DNA from: Orientia tsutsugamushi
GTDB taxonomy: Bacteria > Pseudomonadota > Alphaproteobacteria > Rickettsiales > Rickettsiaceae
Direction: 5' to 3'
NCBI RefSeq assembly: GCF_900327275.1
Contig: NZ_LS398548.1
Span: 868,001 to 932,000 of the forward strand
DNA: 64,000 nt
Numbering within the stretch: position 1 is the stretch's first letter; the number at the start of each line of letters is the position of its first letter. Below are positions 57,583-64,000 of this stretch, one piece after another. The translations under genes and the position numbers were made by a program. The notes below the pieces were generated by a model. That model saw nothing but the letters and a program-made list of their open reading frames with translations. It made no database searches and was not told the origin of the DNA.

Positions 57583-57612
57583 AAAGTATAATATAATTTT
57601 AAGGAAAGAACT

Positions 57613-58602
57613 ATGAATAATTATTTACGGCTTCGCGCTCACCTACTATATGTTACTACAAGAAGTAGTTTTAGTCCTGTAAATAATCATCCTTTACTTT
57701 ATGCTGCTAAACACAACTACCTAGATGTAGTAAAGCATCTGATAGAACATGGTGTAGATATCAATACACAAAATCTACGTGGAAGCACTGCATTACATAT
57801 TGCTGCTTATAACGGCAACATACAAATGGCAATGTTTTTGTTAGCTAATCATGCTGAGGTAGATACACAAAATGCATATAGCAGTACTGCTATATATTAT
57901 GCTGCTGAACAAAGTAACGTTGAGATGGTAAGGCTTTTATTAAGTTATGGAGCTAATCCTAATTTGCAATGCTACTTTAATCAAACTCCTTTTGAAAGAG
58001 CTTGGCTCAAATATATTGATAATCCGGAGCTACATTTCGAAATGATGAAATTATTAGTTACTAACATTGTTAAGACAGAATATTGTAACACTGTAGATAC
58101 TAATTTATCAGGTTTTATACACAATAAAGGGCTTATTAATGAATCAGAACAGCTAAAGGAACTTGAACAGCAATGTCATAACGAAATAAAACAAATGTGC
58201 TCTATCTCTGTTGGCAGCAGTTGTCTATCTTTTTTTGATATATTTGTACTGCAAAAAGATATAAATACGCTAGCAAGATGTGCTAATAATCCTGATATTG
58301 TAAAGTGTCAGAATAGATTTCTCATGTACTCTTCCTGTATTGAAAAATCTATTGAGAAAGGGAAAGCAAGAGCTAAGCTACTACAAGAAGCATCTGAATC
58401 AATGGATGAGATATTTGAATCCAATCAGGATGCTTCTCAAAAAAGTCAGACATCTTGGTCTCATTTGCCACCAGAAGTAAGGCTTATGATATTAGAGAAT
58501 TTAGGTAATGACGATTTAACAAAACTTCAACACAATGAGGAAGCAGCAGCTGAGGCTGAAGCTCAAGTTGAAGGAGCATATGCTATATATGAGGGAGAGT
58601 AG
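57613..58602 (+). CDS. Ankyrin-repeat protein with C-terminal F-box-like motif, 329 aa
   Basis: About four N-terminal ankyrin repeats: HPLLYAAKHNYLDVVKHLIE, GSTALHIAAYNGNIQMAMFL, SSTAIYYAAEQSNVEMVRLL, NQTPFERAWLKY. A ~130-aa linker with several Cys follows (MCSISVGSSCLSFF, YSSCIEKSIEKG), then WSHLPPEVRLMILENLGNDD near residues 286-305, an F-box-like segment. AAGGA precedes the start by eight bases. It lies opposite to the tra genes and its 3' end replaces the traC C-terminus. Effector role inferred from the layout. Confidence 0.85.
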   Translation: MNNYLRLRAHLLYVTTRSSFSPVNNHPLLYAAKHNYLDVVKHLIEHGVDINTQNLRGSTALHIAAYNGNIQMAMFLLANHAEVDTQNAYSSTAIYYAAEQSNVEMVRLLLSYGANPNLQCYFNQTPFERAWLKYIDNPELHFEMMKLLVTNIVKTEYCNTVDTNLSGFIHNKGLINESEQLKELEQQCHNEIKQMCSISVGSSCLSFFDIFVLQKDINTLARCANNPDIVKCQNRFLMYSSCIEKSIEKGKARAKLLQEASESMDEIFESNQDASQKSQTSWSHLPPEVRLMILENLGNDDLTKLQHNEEAAAEAEAQVEGAYAIYEGE

Positions 58603-59690
58603 CGCAAGTGTCAAAGCTCTCTGTAGCATTGGTTGTTGCAAATCGCTTGTTCCATACTGTGGAGCAGCCATAGTTGCTAAAATGGATGAAAAGTTAGATA
58701 AAAAGTCGGATCTAGCCTCTATAGACTTTGCGCTGTCATCCTCTGGTACTTCGGAAAATGGATTAATTGATACAGGATTTTTCATGTCAAATTCTATGTA
58801 GCTACCGCCTAGAATCAAGCATGTACGCTTAAATGATCTTCCATAATCAAGAACAAAAACCTTACCACCAACTCCTAGAACCGATAGCATTAATTCTTGC
58901 ATAAAAACAGATTTTCCAGACCCTGGAACTCCAGCTATACAAAGTTTAAAGTTCTCATTTGGAGCTACTGCATTCTTATTTAATGCAGGTAATAAAGCTC
59001 CACCAAAAGGTAACCAATACATTATTTGTCCTCGTCTACCAGCTAGTAACATACCTGGAGAGCTTAAATCACCTTTCCATTCACCGATTATTGGTAATAA
59101 TACTTTACTCTCTACAGAAACAGTTTTTATACCTCTACCTAAGCTAGAAAGCGCTACTCCAACTCCTGATGTTTTATTTTGACCAAATACACCTTTTGGG
59201 CCTTGTTCAACTAATTGCATTGGTAGTGCAGCTAGTAACACGGCCACATGATCATATTTGCATGGAACAAAATACCATCCACTGCGTCTTAACATCGAGC
59301 AAAACGCTGATGCAGATTGCTTAGCTTTCATGGACCTAAACGTATCTTTTAAAGCATCTCGTCTGCGAATCATATCATCGATATTTACATTTACATTAGG
59401 TATAGTCACTGAAATCAACAATACTACATCCTTTACAGAGCCTGACTTTTGAGCTTGATCACGCAAAAACTCTGTTCTTTTATTAGCTAACTCAATAAAT
59501 ACCTCTCTTTTACGATATGACTGCCAGTTGCTTAAAAAATTCTCTATGCCGAAACACTAGCTTCAACCAATGTCCATGCAAGCAATACAAAACCTATTGA
59601 ACCACGATTAAGGAATAGCTGAGTCTCATCATCATATGATTCATAGACAAAATGTTTAGAAAATCTTTCTCGATTTATTGATCATATTTC
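58603..59690 (-). pseudogene. traC: TraC conjugative ATPase, truncated and deleted
   Basis: From high to low coordinate: FVYESYDDETQLFLNRGSIG, FVLLAWTLVEASVSA, a stop and deletion, then NWQSYRKREVFIELANKRTE, the VirB4-like core with Walker A IAGVPGSGKSVFMQELMLSV and KVFVLDYGRSFKRTCLILGG. It stops at about 58603 (DLQQPMLQRALT), where the ankyrin gene takes over, so the Walker B/C-terminal third is missing. TraC is the F-type assembly ATPase; this copy cannot work. Confidence 0.85.
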
Positions 59691-59935
59691 TACAAGTATT
59701 AGTTCATAATACTATACTTAATAACTTGAACATTGACAATTGTAATACTCGTATATTACCTCTTTCTAACTGTTTCTGATTCTAAATTTGCATTTGCAAA
59801 CATGCGAACAATAAATAAATAGCTATTAATTAAAACTATATTTTTAATATATCACATAATTATAACGCAACATTCTCTCTTGCATACATTTTCTTCACTA
59901 GCTTTCATATTTTTCCTTATCCTAATCTGGCGTTA
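59691..59935. mobile_element. IS982-like element remnant
   Basis: Contains a terminal-repeat sequence (CTTTCATATTTTTCCTTATCC, ending near 59930) like that at 63047-63084. Bases 59690-59760 are inversely related to 62880-62970. No transposase remains. It separates traC from the traV fragment. Confidence 0.5.
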
Positions 59936-59936
59936 T

Positions 59937-60084
59937 TAGGATCGAAAACTCCATCGGCAACCATTTTCTTTATTTCATATAGAGATTTGCATTTTGGACC
60001 TTTAGGAATTTTACAGTCAAAATCACTTTCGAAAAAGAAACTGGTTATGTTTATACAACCCAATAGCAATAATAAAAACTTCAT
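59937..60084 (-). pseudogene. traV: TraV lipoprotein fragment
   Basis: Lipoprotein-type start (MKFLLLLLGCINITSFFFES), then DFDCKIPKGPKCKSLYEIKK, the Cys-x-G-x-x-C-x-S-x-x-E pattern of TraV. The frame runs into the IS-like remnant after ~49 residues. F TraV links TraK to the outer membrane. Confidence 0.75.
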
Positions 60085-60149
60085 TACAAGTATTATTGTG
60101 ATGCTTATAAAAGTTAAGGCAATTACTTGCTTTAGGCGAATAATACTTG

Positions 60150-60287
60150 CTAATTCTGATAACTTGTATCAGAAATCTCAAGCTTAAGCAAATTGTTAGC
60201 TTTTAACTCATATTCTACAGCATATATATTACTAACACCGACTAGTCCAATCAAACCTATCATAAACCTCAAAACTCTAATACTCAT
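60150..60287 (-). pseudogene. traK: TraK fragment
   Basis: Signal peptide (MSIRVLRFMIGLIGLVGVSN, likely cut after IYA), then YELKANNLLKLEISDTSYQN and a stop. Only 45 of roughly 250 residues remain. It overlaps the traE stop (ATGA), confirming the E-K order. traB is absent, with the traV fragment directly following. Confidence 0.75.
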
Positions 60288-60805
60288 TTTTTTATTCCAT
60301 TCTCTTTAACACCACTCAATAACAAAAGGTAATTAGGAGTTCGCTTGTAAGTCAAAAGGTAAGTCTTATCGACAGCTATATGTTTACTATCGCTAAATCA
60401 ATAACGAAGCGTTCCACTAATTAATACTCCATTCATTTATCACTTCAACATTCTTCGGAAAAAAGACTGAAGATACATTTGAGCCTTTAACAAATTGCAA
60501 ATGATTCTGAAAAAAATTTTTAAAGATTCAGTATTACTGAATGCCACTTTCATGTCTGCTGTTTGTCTTTCTACCTCATTTGGAGAAGTAGTAAATAAAA
60601 ATTTCATCACATAAATTGCCCATTCCTTTAAATAGGTTTCATGGTAATTTTTTGATGAAACCATCATTTTACGATCAGGCTCCATTGCTGGAATTAATAA
60701 CCACTTTTCTTCTTTGGTAATTGCAGCCATTATCGCAATTATATTAGCTGCAGCTAGCAATATAGTTACTGAAAGTAAGCATTTATTATATTTAACCAGT
60801 TTCAT
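60284..60805 (-). pseudogene. traE: TraE, frameshifted
   Basis: The N-terminus MKLVKYNKCLLSVTILLAAA is the TraE membrane anchor, then IPAMEPDRKMMVSSKNYHET, YLKEWAIYVMKFLFTTSPNE. The frame shifts near 60520; the remainder reads in other frames (GTLRY-stop-FSDSKHIAVDKTYLLTYKR, then NYLLLLSGVKENG). TraE is an inner-membrane assembly protein. Its start overlaps the truncated peroxiredoxin. Confidence 0.82.
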
Positions 60806-61085
60806 CATATCCTAACTCAAATTTTAAACAGAGCTTATCTTTAAATTTTTGATGTGAAGCAATATTATCTTTGGATACACCAAGAATTATCGTGTTTAAT
60901 TTATTGAATTCAGAAATAGCTTCATTAAATTTCTGTGCTTCAATTGTACACCCAGGAGTATTATCTTTTGGATAAAAGTATAGTACTAAATTTTTACCTT
61001 CATAATGACCTAAATTTATAATTGAATTACTAGTAGTAATCATATTAAAGTCTGGGGCATCATCATTAATTGTTAAATTTTTCAT
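60792..61085 (-). pseudogene. bcp: Bcp-type peroxiredoxin, C-terminally truncated
   Basis: Thiol peroxidase of the Bcp/PrxQ type: GHYEGKNLVLYFYPKDNTPG then CTIEAQKF with the peroxidatic Cys, and IILGVSKDNIASHQKF. The chain ends at KFELGYDETG (97 aa of about 150) where traE begins, so the C-terminal strands are missing. It starts two bases after the integrase stop. Activity is unlikely. Confidence 0.8.
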
Positions 61086-61087
61086 GT

Positions 61088-62226
61088 TTAGTCTCGTAAA
61101 TTGGCGCACTTAGCAATTTCGTTAGCAAATTTTTGTATTGCATCTCGTACAACATCTGTATTAAGATGTATATAAAATTTTGTTGATTGATGGTCATTAT
61201 GATTTAACAATTTGCTAATTACAGCTATTGGTATTCCAAATTTTGCCATCCAACTACCAACAGTTCTTCTAAGATCGTGTATCCTTAAATTTTTTAATCC
61301 AGCTCTTTTACAAACTCTTTTCCATGCTACATTTATGCTCGTTAAATGTCCGCTATTTCCTCTTTGTCCAGGAAATACCCACTCACTTTCTGATGAATAT
61401 GGATACTGTTTTAATTTTTTTATTAGTAAATTTATTAATGGCACTGTTTGCGATTCTCCATTCTTAGTCTCTCGTATATACCACACTCCTTCTTCCAGTC
61501 TTATATTTTCCCAACACATTGATAATACATTATTTCTACGAGCTGCAGTATATAAACTTATATAGACAAAATATTTTAAGTATGGATTCTTATCTTCTTC
61601 AACTGCTGCTAAGAATCTTGGCATCTCTTCTAGAGTTATATATCTATCTCCTGCTTGCATTTTATGAATTTTTATTCCATTAGCTGGATTTTTTTCTATT
61701 AATTCTAATTCTACTGCTATGTTCAATATTGCATTTATTAACTTAAGCGTTTTATTTGCTGAATATTTACCACCTTTATTTGCATTATTAAATATCTTAT
61801 AAATATCTTCTTTTCGAATATTAGAAACATGAATATCGTGCAAGTTTTTTAAATAATTATTCATAATGCCTTTGTATAAACTTTTGCTACTATCTTTGAG
61901 TCTTCACTGATTAATATATAGATCATATACCTCCTTCAATGTTGATGCATTCTTTGTTTTTAAAGGATCTATTCCTTTAGCAATTTGTCCCTTTAAAATC
62001 AGCGTTTTTTTCTAGCATAATTAACAGATATATTTGGAAAATTCCATAACTTAATTTTTCTATATACTCCTTTAATTGTTATCCCTAAATAAAGTGTTTT
62101 AGTTTCTCCATACAATACTTCTAGAAATAAACCTTTGTCTTTAGTATCTCTGTATACATCTCTTTTTTCTTTTGGGGGCTTTATTTTACTTATAGCTATT
62201 TGTGTAAAATATAATATCACTACCAT
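61088..62226 (-). pseudogene. int: RAGE tyrosine integrase, frameshifted with stop
   Basis: N-terminal arm-binding domain (YRDTKDKGLFLEVLYGETKT, LYLGITIKGVYRKIKLWNFP), then a frameshift near 62000, a middle part (ILKGQIAKGIDPLKTKNAST) and a TGA near 61905 (reads LYINQ-stop-RLKDSS). The C-terminal 258 aa is open and has the catalytic residues: TAARRNNVLSMCWENI, Lys in IRETKNG, HDLRRTVGSWMAKFG, LNHNDHQSTKFYIHLN. The intact enzyme would integrate the element, usually at a tRNA gene; tRNA-Ile is 950 bp upstream. Confidence 0.88.
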
Positions 62227-62724
62227 AATAAATCACCTTTATTCAACTATTAATATTTAAGATTAGAAAAACAATCTGTTGTATGCTTTTTTTGAAAAAG
62301 CAAGTTTTTTCGTAATAATTCAATAAAAAAATTAAATGATTTTTTAAATCTTTGCTTCAACTATAGATTATAGCAGCATTGCAATTTTAAGTCTTAGTTG
62401 AAAAATCGCGAATTAATACTCATTTAGGGTGTATTTGTGCTGTATATGTTCTGATTTTTTTTAAACTATGTATACTTGCATTGACAAAAAATATAAATTC
62501 AACTACTGTTAAACTAACGATATATTAAACATTAATAGTAGGTTTCATATACTTTACAGGTAATAGGACATTATTTTTTGCTGCTATCTATTAATTCACT
62601 TTTTGTAAAAAGTGTTAATCATAGAACCTTCCAGTTCTTAGTTTTTGGTATATGCAATATTTTTCTTACAAAATCTATATTGTCCTATTCCATCTTCAAC
62701 ACATTCTTTTTTCTAGCTCCAGTG
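62227..62724. other. Intergenic region with hairpins, probable att side
   Basis: No gene is recognised. Hairpins lie at about 62287-62303 (GCTTTTT/AAAAAGC) and 62597-62614 (CACTTTTT/AAAAAGTG). A short minus-strand frame near 62640-62705 (KECVEDGIGQYRFCKKNIAY) may be a gene scrap. No direct repeat of the tRNA end was found here. Confidence 0.4.
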
Positions 62725-63084
62725 TATAAACGTCAGTTTAGGATAAGAAAAAGTATGAAAGGTATAATACAAAAGGTCTACAAAAGATATTATGTAATAT
62801 CTTTAAATATAGTTTCAATTAATAACAGGTTATTTATTGCTCACATGTCTGTAAATGCAATTTTAGAATAAGAAACAATTAGAAATATGTAATATACAAG
62901 TGTTATAATGGTGAATGTTCAGGTTATTAAGTATAGTATTATGAAAGAATATTTGTAGAAATATGAGCAATAAATAAACGGTTATTAATTGATACTAGAG
63001 ATAATATATAATTATATATTATCTCTAGTATACCTTTTATTCACTACCTTTCATATTTTCTCTTATCTTAAATTAGCGTTTATA
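62725..63084. mobile_element. 360-bp IS-derived element with terminal inverted repeats
   Basis: Left end 62725-62762 and right end 63047-63084 are ~38-bp imperfect inverted repeats (TATAAACG...TTTA(G/A)GATAAGA...TATGAAAGG). Inside lies a 40-bp perfect palindrome (62992-63031). No transposase. The ends resemble the sequence next to the IS982 remnant at 4.5 kb, so an IS982-derived MITE is the best guess. Confidence 0.6.
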
Positions 63085-63178
63085 ACTATGAAATGCTAAA
63101 AATTAATTTAGAGCAATGATAAATTTATTATATTTTTCTGATAAAAAGATGAAAGAAAAAGTAACATATCTAAATAGA

Positions 63179-63255
63179 TGGTGGGCTTGAGAAGACTTGA
63201 ACTTCCGACCTCACGTTTATCAGACGTGTGCTCTAACCAGCTGAGCTACAAACCC
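63179..63255 (-). tRNA. tRNA-Ile(GAT)
   Basis: A complete cloverleaf: acceptor GGGTTTG/CAAGCCC, D arm with GCTCAGCTGGTTAGAGC, anticodon loop CTGATAA (anticodon GAT), T arm with GTTCAAGTC, and an encoded 3' CCA. All stems pair. It stands in the expected place for an integrase attachment site. Confidence 0.95.
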
Positions 63256-63569
63256 ACTATTTTATATAACAAATAAGGCTTGATATTATCAAAAAACGTC
63301 ATTGTAATAACTTACACATATTTAATTGTAATATATTCCAATGATTTTAAGAATCAAATATTATTTTTTACACACAGTATAATAATGTTGATTTCATGTA
63401 AAAAAGTATAGGAATAGCAATAAAAAAATTATGTTCTTTATTTATATAGAACACATTTGTATTAAATACAGGCGTAATAAAAAAAATTGTTATTACGCCT
63501 GGAATAGATAGCATGTTAAAAATCAAGAAAAGATAAAATAATTTTATAAAAAAGATGTAAGTTTTTATA
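63256..63569. other. Intergenic region with two hairpins
   Basis: AT-rich, no gene seen. A TGTTCT/AGAACA hairpin lies at about 63433-63454, followed by a stronger one listed separately. Confidence 0.4.
63469..63501. terminator. 12-bp perfect hairpin
   Basis: CAGGCGTAATAA (63469-63480) pairs with TTATTACGCCTG (63490-63501) across 9 nt. It is GC-rich at its base in an AT-rich region. Probable terminator for a gene beyond the window or for either strand. Confidence 0.55.
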
Positions 63570-64000
63570 AAATTATTAAGCTAGCAGGTAAGCGCAGTAG
63601 CACTTTTTCTCCCAAAGAGCCGTACAAGCGAATTACTCCGCATACAACTCAAGCATATGATGTATATGAACATTTTCACCATTATCTGTTAAATCAAAAC
63701 AAATAAGACATTTACCTTTTTGTTTACACCAAAGAATCTACCTGATTTTAAACAAGCACTTAGGGATATCAGCTTGACATTTTTATGCAAATATTCTCTA
63801 AGTTTTAAATTATTATGAAAAGATTTACCTTTGACTAGAGTATATCGTTTAATCATTGTTCATTGTAATTTCTATAGATATAGATCTTTTATTCTCTCAA
63901 TATTCCATGAGAGACTTTTTTTTCCATTCTATTAATATTCATTTTTTAAACAACTTTATAGAGCCTTTAGACTGTTTAACTAGTAAAGCTACACTTCTTC
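63570..64000 (-). mobile_element. Decayed group II intron, 3' part
   Basis: Related to the 3' ends of the introns at 18.15 and 37.16 kb: domain V-like GAGTTGTATGCGGAGTAATT, then degraded HNH and RT pieces in several frames, with a deletion near 63890 that skips most of domain X. The flank left of 63570 does not match the other two, so it is an independent insertion or a translocated piece. It runs off the window. Confidence 0.8.

Noticed and set aside
9100-61910. In-frame TGA at positions where Trp or another residue is expected (dam, dnaB, exported protein, integrase), suggesting UGA recoding.
   Set aside because: Other lesions (frameshifts, TAG/TAA stops) accompany most of them, several intact genes end in TGA, and G-to-A change is the expected decay in an AT-rich genome.
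62578-62871. 97-aa plus-strand ORF near the att side.
   Set aside because: It crosses the boundary of an IS-like element and has no start signal or family, so it is likely chance.
63570-64000. An intact third group II intron.
   Set aside because: Domain X is deleted and the RT/HNH frames are broken within the visible part.

Overview
The window looks like an Orientia tsutsugamushi chromosome. It is very AT-rich and dense in repeats and pseudogenes. It is built from the Rickettsiales amplified genetic element (RAGE): F-type tra genes plus Ti-type traA/traD, a tyrosine integrase next to tRNA-Ile, and cargo of ankyrin and TPR proteins, HD-type (p)ppGpp-hydrolase-like proteins, orphan histidine-kinase ATPase domains, Dam, Rpn-family nucleases and a group II intron. 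The genus call rests on this combination and on C-terminal F-box-like segments in the ankyrin proteins, not on a database match.

Layout. 1-3.0 kb: decayed propionyl-CoA carboxylase beta and alpha genes (pccB, pccA), fused at the right edge to RAGE debris. 3.0-4.95 kb: scrambled remnants of the kinase/HD module and an IS982-type transposase. 4.98-22.9 kb: RAGE unit A, running from a broken replication-initiator gene through HD protein, ankyrin, exported protein, dam, a 58-aa ORF, a 500-aa F-box-like repeat protein, two kinase-like proteins, HD protein, Rpn, a membrane protein, traD(Ti), the intron and a broken traA; it ends at an IS5-like end. 23.1-44.0 kb: RAGE unit B repeats the same order with an intact initiator, a dnaB-like helicase and a TPR protein in the variable slot, and ends in a relaxase-less traA and extra Toprim pieces. 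44.0-62.2 kb: Rpn, then (reading leftward from the integrase) traE, traK, traV, traC, traU, trbC, traN, traF, traH, traG and traD, with ankyrin and TPR genes inserted among them. 63.2 kb: tRNA-Ile(GAT). 63.57-64.0 kb: a third, decayed intron.

How it works together. traA/traD(Ti) would process DNA, the F-type tra genes would build the channel and the coupling protein, and the initiator plus DnaB-like helicase suggest an element-encoded replication step. Most transfer genes carry stops, frameshifts or truncations (integrase, traE, traK, traV, traC, traU, traH, both traA copies), so this element is unlikely to transfer on its own. The cargo, especially the block around 9.4-15.2 kb and its near-identical copy at 28.3-34.1 kb, is intact.

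Most notable: (i) paired palindromes inside the initiator gene whose arms have changed together between units A and B; (ii) a 500-aa protein with three 54-aa repeats, each carrying an F-box-like LPENIxEQI motif also seen in the local ankyrin proteins; (iii) a covarying stem between traD and traA next to the intron insertion site, a candidate for part of oriT.
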